Shown here in pieces: positions 1 through 8,587 of a DNA stretch of 24,946 nt. Where the stretch lies: assembly GCA_009733575.1 (NCBI GenBank), contig ML770019.1, positions 1 through 24,946 of the forward strand. The letters are read 5' to 3'. The notes beneath the pieces were generated by a model. The model did no database searches. It saw only the letters and a program-made list of their open reading frames with translations, and was not told where the DNA came from. The DNA is from Gymnopus androsaceus JB14. Its lineage: Eukaryota > Basidiomycota > Agaricomycetes > Agaricales > Omphalotaceae. A program made the translations under genes and the position numbers. Numbering within the stretch: the first letter of the stretch is position 1; each line of letters begins with the position of its first letter.

Positions 1-7
1 AGCTAGT

Positions 8-3000
8 TCACATACGCGTTTTTTTCCTCGTTGACCGACGGCGCCCTTCGTGCTCTAGCTCCTCAGGCACTACGTCCGATGGTCGCTTCTTACTCCGATG
101 ATGCGGTCTAATAAAAACGTTTAGCGGATTGTTTCAAAGATAAGAGATAGACACGTACTTGTTCTCGGCGACCAACTCAGTCACCACCCAAGCGACGTCC
201 TTCAGCGCGGAAGTCCAAAGAGAACGCTGCTCGTCAGTGACTATCATACCCCACCACCAAAACAGGCAGTATAAGATTGTGAGCAGACCACATTGACCCG
301 GGCGCTCGAACTTCGACCAATCACCATCACCATCCGCGCCCCCAACAATGATGCGGCCAGTCAGAGCATCGCGCTCTCTCCACTCCGGGTTCACGGCTGA
401 CCACCATATCCACCAACCCAAACCAAATGAATCCGCATTGCCTAAGATGATGTCTGGTGGTCGGCGACTAGATGGCTTCGCATTCTGTGACCACCACTTG
501 ATCGCCTCTGGACGTCCCTTTGCTCCAAAAAATGCTTTCTGTAGAATGTCAATAATTAGTATGATGAATTAGAAGTGTAACAATGCAGAATCAAAGTCTT
601 ACCGAACCACTAGGATTTTTAAAACTGTAATACCGTTCGAGTTCCGTCCAGTCGTTAAGGGTAGTTGTCCATAGAGCTCCCTCCGGTCTCCCCTCTCCAA
701 GCAATGACTTATACGCATCCATTAGCCAGACAGGCCAACCTCTCTTATCAACTGACGCATCTTCCATGTCAACATCTTCACTCGGAGCTGTGAGCAAGGT
801 CACGAGTTGTTGATCTTCCGACCGTTGAGATAGGGGCACATCAGAGGCCTGCGCAGCTGGCGGGGATTGAGGCTGAGGGGCTGTAGGGGGGGATCCTGTA
901 GAAACAGAGGTAGCGCCAGCTACAGCTACTGAAGCAGGAGGGGTGGAGGATCAAAGGCCTGGAGGGGGAGATCCTGGAGGAACGGAAGTAGCGGCAACTG
1001 CAGGTACTGAAGCAGGAGGGGATCGGGGGGCTGGAGGGGAAGATCCTGGAGGAATGGAGGTAGCGGCTGCTGCAGCTACTGAAGCAGGAGGGACGGAGGA
1101 CGTAGGGGTAGGAGCTGGAGGAGATGATGGGAAACCAGAGGCCGAAGGAGGAGAAGGAGAGGCTGGCGTGGTAGATGAGTCGCCCAAAAGCAAATCCACC
1201 GCCGTTTTTCCTTGAAATATTTGGTTCATAAGGTACCGATTCCGAATGATGTTGTTTTCCCGTTCGAACTCGTAGGGCGTCCGTATTTGTCGCAGTCTTC
1301 GCATTTCATCCTGACGTTCCTTCTCAGGCAAGCCGTTAAGGAAAAGGATCGTTTGAGCATGGAGAGGTAGCTCGTCTTCCTCGTCCTCTTCTTCGTCCTC
1401 TTCTTCGTCATCTTCTTCATCATCTTCTTCGTCTTCATCTTCACCTGCACCTTCACCCGCACCAACCTCTTCCGCAACGTTCCCTTCGTTCTCGGGTTCC
1501 TCCTCCAACTGTTCATCCACGGCTTTACCTTTCCCTTTACCGTTCTCCTCGTGTCTCACCTCAGCCTTTTCCTTTCCCGATTGCGTTGACTTGCTCTTGA
1601 CTTTCGCTTTCGACGTGGATTTCGACGTGGATTTCGACGAGCCCCCTTCCTCTTCTTCCTCCTTCTCCGGCATTTTCAGCATACTGGGATCGTCGACAGG
1701 AGTTCGGAGTTGTTGAGAGCCGCTACCGGAAGCTGTCATATTCGCAGAAGTAATGACTATCAAGCGTATTAGTTAGAACATAGATTGATACAACTAGAGA
1801 TCAATCTATCCTACCAGTAGCATCCAGAAAATGTAGCCATTGTGATACGACAAGCAGATACTCATCCTCATGCCATTGATGGAACTTGCACCCTTCAGCA
1901 GTTCCCGAACTGACCCTGAAAAGATAGATTTAAATCAGGAATGACAATCGAAACCAATCAAAATCAAAAGACTAACGCCAGGAATGTATGATGTTTGTCA
2001 ATTTCTGGATTTTCCGGTGGAGCACCAGCGAGCAGGGTTAACCACAGCCCCGTGTGCGCCCGAATGGCATCTAAAAGAGGTTGAACGAACTTGGTGAAAT
2101 TTTTTATGCATCTATCACAGTAGAACTCAGTCAGTGGTCGCTCCAAGCACAAACAAGCCAAAAAACCCTACAGTCTTTTCGACTCCTCATCGATTTCACC
2201 CGCACCTTCCAGCGTAAATTTGCCACTCATAAGCTTCTTGAATGCCATGAATTTTGCGCTCCGATTTTCCGCATTCTCAGTAGCGATGGCCTGCTTGACC
2301 TCCACCGGTTCCAACTCGTACATCTCCTGAGCCACCTGACACTGGAATTTCATTCGATCCTTTTGCTCTGGAGGATTCGATGCTCTAGCCTGCTCGTAGC
2401 CAGCATTGAATTTCTCTTTATGAAGAGGATGAGCCATCCAGAATTTATAATCGGGCATGCCTCGAGGCGAGCCTTTCGAGACATTCAGCATTTGTTGTTT
2501 GACGCCTTTGAACGCCTCGCTTGCTCCTGTTCCTTCGGTAGATTTCGTCTTTGCCGTCAGTCGATGAAACCAACCTGTGACCTGCTGCAAAATAGAAAGG
2601 GAACGTTGAGAACGGAAATGAAAGAATGTATTAGAGACTAAGAACACTAACTTCTTGGCCAACTGCTTGTACTACATCCATTGCGAGCTTCTGACGTTTC
2701 TCCAAATCCTTACGCGCCTCCTCAGAAAGCGTTACCGATGCAGTAGCATCTCCAGATGCCGACTCATCGACGGATTTTTCGACTTCGTTGAGAGGCGCGA
2801 ATTTGACTGGTTGTTGACCGAGGTGCCATGGGAACTTCGCGAACCAGGTCTCCCTGAACGCGGTGAGCCATTGCGTCTTCTTCAATCGACTATCCAGCTC
2901 AAGATAAGTGTCGACATGTTTCTGGAGGAAAATCAAGTGCTCCCCATGGAATGTTCCAGGGTTACCCCGTTTGCCTCCCTTGTTCCTATTGCGAGTACCC

Positions 3001-3257
3001 TTAGACCCAGTACCAACGTTCGAAGCCAAGCCTTCGACGCCCGTCTTAGCCTTTTTGCGATTGTGTTTCGGTTTAGCGGCAGCAGAACTTGGTTCTAAAT
3101 TAGCGCCAGACGGTTTGTCGCGAGAATTTTGACTGTCAGGAGGAGGAGGGGGAGTGGAATTTTGACTGCCGGAATCGGGAGGATTTAGACAGTTGGGCGG
3201 AGGGTTTAGGTTTTCTCCAGGCATCTGAGGTGTCGAGGGATTTTCAAGCATGTTCAT
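8..3257 (-). pseudogene. Agaricomycete-expanded family gene of unknown function, six exons, two in-frame stops
   Basis: I recognise this as a large family common in mushroom genomes, with no known function. Exons read on the minus strand are 3257-2652, 2584-1977, 1915-1815, 1756-603, 538-159 and 107-8. The introns are 51-67 nt, all GT-AG, all in phase, and the total is 983 codons. Visible parts are a Pro/Ser-rich N-terminus with a Lys/Arg-rich stretch, a segment with FPWHLGQQP, a segment with GLWLTLLAGAPPENP, a long Asp/Glu-rich tract (about 1370-1445), a Pro/Ser/Ala repeat, a Trp-rich C-terminal region with WWSAVNPEWRERD, and a basic tail ending RRRSTRKKTRM. Two stops interrupt an otherwise open frame: TAG at 2168-2170 and TGA at 951-953. 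Coding sense continues on both sides of each, so this looks like a recently dead gene, or less likely one with unrecognised splicing. An ATG at 3368 in the same frame is an alternative start. Confidence 0.78.
885..1104. repeat. Three-copy tandem repeat of about 70-80 bp inside the family gene
   Basis: Three imperfect copies (about 885-966, 967-1037 and 1038-1104) encode, on the minus strand, a Pro/Ser/Ala-rich unit of the form PPASVxxxAATSxPPGSxPP. The copy nearest the end of the gene contains the TGA at 951-953. The neighbouring copy has a CGA arginine codon at the equivalent place. The plus strand of this stretch also reads open as Gly-rich sequence, but only because the repeat is GC-rich. 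Confidence 0.75.
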
Positions 3258-3457
3258 ATTTTTGAACAGTTGTAGACGCGACGCGAGTGAATCAAAAATT
3301 TCTTGAAGTGGCAGCAGAAGGAGATCAAGATCAAACGAGTCGATCACGCCGCATGGGCGCTTCATCATCAAAGAAAGCAATTCACGCGCGCGTCGTGGGA
3401 ACTGGTACCTTTTTTTTAATCTATCTTCTTATTCCATCATCCTTTCTCTCTTTCTCC
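3258..3457. promoter_or_regulatory. Shared intergenic region between two divergent genes
   Basis: These 200 bp (only 89 bp if the leftward gene begins at the ATG at 3368) must hold both promoters. A pyrimidine-rich stretch (about 3410-3455) immediately precedes the rightward ATG, as is common in fungal leaders. I see no clear TATA box. Confidence 0.45.
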
Positions 3458-4334
3458 ATGTCCACGGTTCTCACCTTATCTGATTCGGATTCTGAGGACG
3501 ACATTCATTCCTCTCCATCCTCTCTCACTTCTTCTGTGCCTTCTACTCCCAACCCTAATTGCCAGTCAATGGATCTTGCCACTTGTTTCCCTCCCGTCTT
3601 TGACTCTGCTACTCCCAATTCCCCTGTCAGAGATAAACGACGCTTTTATAATGTTTATGCAGGTGATCAATGCGGATGCTTTCGAGAATGGTATCTATTA
3701 TTTTATAATTATTTTATCCGTTGTTCTAACTCAAATGCACTCACGATGCATCAGGTCCGATGCCAGTGGCCGAGTCTCTGGTGTTAAGGGCAATCGACAC
3801 AAGTCTTACGACTCCTGGGAGGAAGCTCTGGATGGCTGGCGCCAAAACTGTCGCAGCTACCATCGCCATCCCGCAGATTTTGTTGATGGAACCCTCTTCT
3901 GCCCCGAAACGACCGTGAATGTCCCCCAAGCCACTGTCCCACCGCCCTCCCAACATAATGTTGTGTTTTTGCCAGAATCTGCCCCCCAAGCTTCTCCTAC
4001 TACTTCCTCTCGTCCCTCGACTCCTCGTAGACCTACGCTCCTTGCTTCTTTGCCTGCATCTCCTTCTAAACATTCACCCCGGGCAACCTCGCGATCCTTG
4101 ACTGCCCCACGCCACTGGGCTGTTTCTTACACGGGTTTTAACGGCGTTGTCTCTAAGTATCTATATTTTTTCATTCTCTAGGTAACCTTTCTCACTCATT
4201 TTGGCTATTCTCTTAGGTCACAGGCTGGTAGACTGTTCGAGGAAGCGGTATTGGACAGCCGTGAGGTGGATATGTGCGAAATCTCGAGCTTTGACGAAGC
4301 TCTAGACTGGTTCAGTTGCCTCAGTCTGGCATAG
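3458..4334 (+). CDS. Protein with two viroplasmin/RNase H1 N-terminal-like modules
   Basis: Exons are 3458-3690, 3755-4156 and 4217-4334, with introns of 64 and 60 nt and closed phases, giving 250 codons plus a TAG stop. The N-terminus is a Ser/Asp-rich patch (LSDSDSEDD). A first module follows (residues about 65-105): RRFYNVYAGDQCGCFREW, then after the intron VSGVKGNRHKSYDSWEEALDGW. This matches the pattern of the caulimovirus viroplasmin/RNase H1 N-terminal domain, which binds RNA/DNA hybrids or double-stranded RNA. A Pro/Ser-rich linker leads to a second, weaker module (HWAVSYTGFNGVVSK ... EISSFDEALDWF). No RNase H catalytic domain follows. Stand-alone proteins of this type are frequent in Agaricomycetes and their role is not known; nucleic-acid binding is inferred. 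Confidence 0.82.
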
Positions 4335-4605
4335 GGTCGATGTAGTGATTTTTACTTGTCATTTTTTGTGTAAATCTGCAATACGGTCATTTACGTGGAC
4401 ACGACGTCGGACTTTTTATTGAAATGAGTACAGTACAGTATATCCATTCTTTGGCTTGCGCTCTCTGTCTTGTTTGTAGCGTGAGCAATATATCGCCCGT
4501 GATATCGGACAGGTAAATGAACAATCAAGGCGCGCCTATTGGTCTGAACTATTCAATGTACGTATCTATTCATAACACTTATCAGAATAACAATGTATGA
4601 TTAAT
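4335..4605. other. Convergent intergenic region
   Basis: The 3' ends of the rightward viroplasmin-like gene and the leftward MARRKKY gene face each other here. I see no further open reading frame or repeat with coding character; the stretch presumably holds both 3' untranslated regions. Confidence 0.5.
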
Positions 4606-5443
4606 TCATTCCAGTTTTAGCTCGTTGTACAAGAACTCTCTTCGACGTCCGGGGCTTTGGAAACGCAGCAAATGGTTTTCGTACCTCCACTCCAGCTCCT
4701 CTCTTCCGCCGCCAAGACACCGCATCTGCAACTCTTCAATCCCCAAGACTGCATGACGTAACATTCGCTGCAAATCTCCCACTTGGGCGAGCTGCTCACT
4801 GGTAGGCCCCGCTAGATTGAGAACACGGTCATGTATCCAGTCTACTTCCCGTTCCAAATTGGACAAAGGTGGGAGGAAAGGATCGAGGTAATGGAATGTA
4901 CCTCCTGAAGCCAATTCTTGCATGAACTCCTGGTACAGCATGGCAACGTACTTATGGTACGTTTTTGGATTCCCTCCCGCTGTAGCAAATATCTTGCTCG
5001 TCGCAATATTGAGCTGTCGTAAACTGTTCATATGATAACTCAGAGGTTTTGTTTCTGGAAGAGACAGGCTATAAACGGGAAACTCAGGACAACCTGAAGA
5101 TTTAATTTTTGTGATTGTAAGACGTACGGCTTAATCTCTGGTCCTCCCACATTCAACAACTGTTTCGCCTGTTTGGGGGGTCGCAAGTATAGAATCCTAT
5201 CAGTAGTTTGGGCCTCAGTACTGTTGTATATAATAATAATAAGAAATCATACCGATTATCCTCCATCTGACATTCTGGTACTCGACGCTTCTCATTGATT
5301 TTCTCCTTATTGCTGCAATCACTAGATGAGAATAGGAAAGTAAAAGTAGATAAATGCACATACCGATGATAATGTGCAAGGCTCTTGAGACGGTTGGCTT
5401 CCTGTTTCGCAGCTGCAGACCCGTATTTTTTTCGTCGCGCCAT
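4606..5443 (-). CDS. Hypothetical basidiomycete protein with a basic N-terminus (MARRKKY)
   Basis: Exons on the minus strand are 5443-5364, 5312-5253, 5196-5128 and 5068-4606. Introns are 51, 56 and 59 nt, GT-AG, with all phases matching (224 codons including the stop). The first two exons join to give a strongly basic segment (MARRKKYGSAAAKQEANRLK, then HYHRNKEKINEKRR). This resembles a basic Agaricomycete N-terminal motif often written R-x-Y-Y-x-x-N-K-x-x-I-x-x-K-R-R, possibly nucleic-acid binding. The rest is mostly helical, with SNLEREVDWIHDRV and GGGREELEWRYENHLL. The third acceptor was chosen at TTTATAG (5069-5075) because the nearer CTTCAG leads straight into a stop. No enzyme motif was recognised and the function is unknown. 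Confidence 0.72.
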
Positions 5444-6169
5444 GAAAGTTCAGAATAAGAACTAAGTTGGCCTTTGGCAAAACCATGGTTCTGCTTGACC
5501 TTTTTGATTACCACAAACTGGGGCTCTTTGGAAAGCGGTTTTAATTCCGGTTCCATTCGTGTAACTTTCATTCTGCATATAATTTTGAGTGGCTTAATAT
5601 CTACTGAACAGCTCGAAAATCAGTGAGCCGTAAGCCGGAAAGGGAGGGATCTTCAATAAGCGCCATGAATGTTATGCGCGCCTCTTCTACTAATCCTGGT
5701 CCCGTCCGCCCATATGATTATGCTCAAATGGACACTCGCATGAGCATGAAATAATGAGTCCTCCCTCGAAAATTCATCTAACGCCCTCGGCGGAAATGCA
5801 AGCACACATAATGAAGAGTTCTCCTTTGCGTTATTCATCGAAGTTCGGTTTCTCTCATGGACCAATATATGTCAGTCAGAATCAGAAAATTTCACTGGTC
5901 CATCGTCTTCAGCCTGCTTCCTACAACTAGAACGATTATTGATTCTCCATCTTTCAGGCGTAAGGTATTGCACTTTCCGTTCGCGTGTCAAATTTCGTGA
6001 TCATTCTGATACCATGTGTGCAGCATGGCTACGAGTCCGACTGGGACTGCATTTGCAGGCTGCTGGAACGGATGAAAAGTCCGGGCGATGGGCGTCCCTG
6101 ATTGAGGATATGTATTTAAATTCATCTTACACCTCGCATTTTTTTTACCTCCCCAACTCGAACTCAATC
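5444..6169. other. Intergenic region with no convincing gene
   Basis: Short reading frames on both strands lack splice support and recognisable composition. The right end holds the promoter of the next gene, with a TATA-like TATTTAAAT at 6113-6121 and a pyrimidine-rich leader. The rightward frame is open upstream from an ATG at 6014, so a longer N-terminus for the next gene cannot be excluded. Confidence 0.5.
6113..6121 (+). promoter_or_regulatory. TATA-like element
   Basis: TATTTAAAT lies about 50 bp upstream of the ATG at 6170, followed by a T/C-rich leader. The position suits a short 5' leader and supports the 6170 start over the in-frame ATG at 6014. Confidence 0.4.
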
Positions 6170-6826
6170 ATGAGTGAATCTTTGACTGCTAATAGTATTC
6201 CCCAAGGGGATCGTCCTCAAGTCAGCTCCCCCAAAACCAACGAAACTTCTCTGGATTCCTGCCTGTCAAAAGGTGAACGGTGCGTAGAACGTGAACGGGC
6301 TTTTTGTTCAATTTTTTTTTGAACAAACAACCGTTTTTTTGTTTTTGTAATACAGGTCCCTGGACATGGACAAGTACCCTACTGCAACGAATGGGTCCGC
6401 TGAGCATATCGTTTCTTATGATATTTCATGCCAGCTCCAGTCTGTGGCCCACCACCTTGACACCGACACTCTTGTGTACCTCAAAGACACCCCAGTCCTC
6501 ACTCCCGCCGAATGCATATTCGAACACGTTAGCCCAGGCCCTTACAAGGATACACTCATTCTCCGCATTTTACGCGCTGGCCATCGTCACGATATTTTTC
6601 GCTATGTCCAGCAGGAACGTCCTGACCTGTGGAGGAGACATCAGGCCGCACAGCAGAATGCTCAAAGAGTATCATCGGCGATGCAACAAATGGACAGGTC
6701 TGGGTTTCTCATTAACCTCTCTTCAGCAGTGTATAATTAATCGATGATTCACACAGGGTTTACACGAATCTACTCGCAGCGATGGTCGATGAAGACGAAG
6801 TGTTGGACTCGGATACTGAAGCTTGA
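6170..6826 (+). CDS. Small hypothetical protein containing a KDZ-transposase-like fragment
   Basis: Exons are 6170-6279, 6356-6697 and 6757-6826, with introns of 76 and 59 nt, closed phases and 173 residues. The first intron splits an Arg codon (CG|G) after KGE. What follows is SLDMDKYPTATNG and then IVSYDISCQ. The KDZ transposase of this window has the same order: KGE, an intron inside the Arg codon, NMDYA, and SYDIACQW. Beyond that point no similarity to KDZ is evident, and the remainder (FEHVSPGPYKDTLILRIL, then an Arg/Gln-rich helix) is not recognised. The C-terminus is acidic (DEDEVLDSDTEA). It may be a chimeric gene built on a transposase fragment, or the resemblance could be chance. 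Function unknown. Confidence 0.65.
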
Positions 6827-6863
6827 AGAGGCTAGTCTACATACGGGATGCGTGCGAGCGGGA

Positions 6864-6892
6864 TTGATCACCCTTTTGATCACCCTTTTGAT
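6864..6892. repeat. Short 12-bp tandem repeat
   Basis: TTGATCACCCTT occurs twice in tandem, followed by a partial third unit (TTGAT). It lies in the likely 3' untranslated region of the preceding gene, just before an AT-rich stretch. Confidence 0.8.
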
Positions 6893-7014
6893 TATCTTGC
6901 CTACTTAAATTTTCGTATTCAAAAAATATTATTTATTGGAATATATTAGATCTTCCTCATATAAAATCTCTATCACAAGTTTTGTCTTCGTCCCATCACC
7001 ACTTTGAGTTCGCC

Positions 7015-7648
7015 ATGGCAGGGTACCTCGATTACTGGTGCAGCCTAGATATCACTGGCTCTGCTGAGCGCGATAGCCTCACTGTGGCACTAGAAACTGA
7101 ATTTGAAGACGTGGATCGCATGGTGGATTGCTTAATAGATGAGCGGCAGAAACGGCGTAGGGAAATCGCGCTGGAATTGGTACCCATTGAAGCAGGAATA
7201 TAGTAAGGCCCTGTCTACTCATGTGTGGCTATTAACCTCACACTGATTCATTCATTCCTGTAGTACTTCTCTGTGCAACGAAGCTTCCAATCGTGGGTTA
7301 ATCTTCACCCCCCAACTGCAGGAAAAGCTGCATGACACGGCTCATGCCAAGGCAATAGTTATCCGAGAGGAAAGGGAACAAGAGGGTGCCAGAGCTCGTA
7401 TGAGAGCCAGACAGCGTGAGCGTGAGGCAGAGCGACTCCAACGTCGGCTCAACGGCGAGAAAATTAGGTAGGCTTTTTGCGGGCACTTTAGTTGATTGGT
7501 TGCTGATTATTGGACTGTACTCAGAGATAGCCCGCGTGAACGGCCAGAGCAGACTTACAAGGCTGATGAACGCCGACATCTTCAGCTCCGGGCGCAGGCT
7601 GAGTTATTTCTCCTCAAACAGGACCTACGTGCATTGGGAGAGGAGTAG
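7015..7648 (+). CDS. Small hypothetical protein with a charged helical (coiled-coil-like) C-terminal half
   Basis: Exons are 7015-7202, 7264-7467 and 7525-7648, with introns of 61 and 57 nt, closed phases and 171 residues. The ATG at 7015 is the first in frame after the upstream AT-rich promoter region. The N-terminal third is acidic (LETEFEDVDRMVDCLIDE). The remainder is dominated by Arg, Glu, Gln and Ala (RARMRARQREREAERLQRR, RHLQLRAQAELFLL), typical of a long helix or coiled coil. No catalytic motif, signal peptide or membrane segment is visible. It lies 188 bp downstream of the previous small gene with the same three-exon layout, but I see no sequence relation between them. Confidence 0.68.
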
Positions 7649-7934
7649 TAGTCGCATTTGTTTCAATATACTGGCTTTTTCTACAAATCATTGATTTATA
7701 CATTGAGCGTGCAGAAGATAAGTGAATATACGTATTGTAAAGTAACTATCATACCGGATAATACAACACTTCTTTCCAAGAGCCACTAGCAAGAAGGTCC
7801 GCGTGTACGATCAGCGCGGAAGGGAGCAATATGGTACAGCCTGGGGGGAAACGAGTTCGCCCCCCGCGCCTGCTATCAAAAGTGAGATAGATTGTGGCCC
7901 AAGATTGATAGCGGTCTCAGCGAAAACGGACTTC
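7649..7934. other. Intergenic region between convergent genes
   Basis: No gene is seen. The stretch is GC-rich around 7800-7870. I looked here for the left inverted repeat of the KDZ element and found none by eye. Confidence 0.4.
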
Positions 7935-8587
7935 TCAAAGTTCCGTCGGAGGGAAGGTTTCCAACGGCGCAGAGCCTAGTCCTTGTCCTTGAATTCTGCT
8001 ATCGCTTGTAAGAGGCGTTGGTGATGGCAGAGAGGCGTCAGATTGCAGAATTAGCGAAAATGGAAGGTTCTGCCTATGCGTTATGGGGTTAGATTAATAT
8101 CATCGGATGGCAAAAGGAAGAGGAACTGTACCTGTCCACCGCCATGTGTGGCCTAATGCCGCAAAGTTCCCCCAACTGTGGTCCAACTGGGCTTAGGTGA
8201 ACTTGCAAGCAAGCCCACTCGATTAATCTAGCTGCTTCCGCGTGAACGTTCGGCCAGTTGGGTACCAATAAGGTGTACCATTCCACGTCTGAATCTATCG
8301 CAGAGAACAACAATATTCTTGAAAGTCAGAATTGTACATATGTAGTGATGCGACAATGAATACTTACGATCTGTCCCAGTGGTAGCGCATCCTGGGCTCG
8401 TTACTCGCGAAAGGCCGGCATAATCCTCAAATCCAGTCTTCTGGAGTCCCTGCCAGCCAGAACTGGACAGCGGCATAGTAGCACATTGTATGCGATGAAC
8501 TCGGCCTCGTCGCAGCGATGTGCCACCTACAGCGAGGAATAACCTAGCACCAATCGCTTGGCCTAATTGAGAGTTCGTGACCGTCAT
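7935..8587 (-). CDS. Possible small gene divergent from the KDZ transposase
   Basis: Three exons on the minus strand close in phase: 8587-8368, 8288-8132 and 8073-7935, with introns of 79 and 58 nt, giving 171 residues. The second intron has a textbook shape (GTACAG donor, TCTAAC branch-like box, CATAG acceptor) and the first has GTAAGT. The product reads MTVTNSQLGQAIGARLFL, then HVEWYTLLVPNWPNVHAEAA, and ends in a Pro/Ser-rich tail (PFSLILQSDASLPSPTPL). I do not recognise the family. Its ATG is the complement of the CATG used by the KDZ gene, so one of the two starts may be wrong. It could be a KDZ-element passenger, part of a host gene cut by the insertion, or a chance frame. Confidence 0.4.

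Noticed and set aside
943..1215. Plus-strand Gly-rich open frame
   Set aside because: It is the antisense of the Pro/Ser/Ala repeat in the family gene; its composition follows from the repeat and there is no independent splice or start context.
2081..2641. Long plus-strand open frame of 186 codons
   Set aside because: It lies antisense to exon 2 of the family gene, which has recognisable family sequence and correct splice phases; the plus frame resembles nothing.
5215..5571. Minus-strand frame beginning KVTRMEPELKPLSKEP upstream of the MARRKKY start
   Set aside because: It overlaps the hypothetical gene in another frame and cannot be spliced to it in phase by an obvious intron; treated as 5' untranslated sequence.
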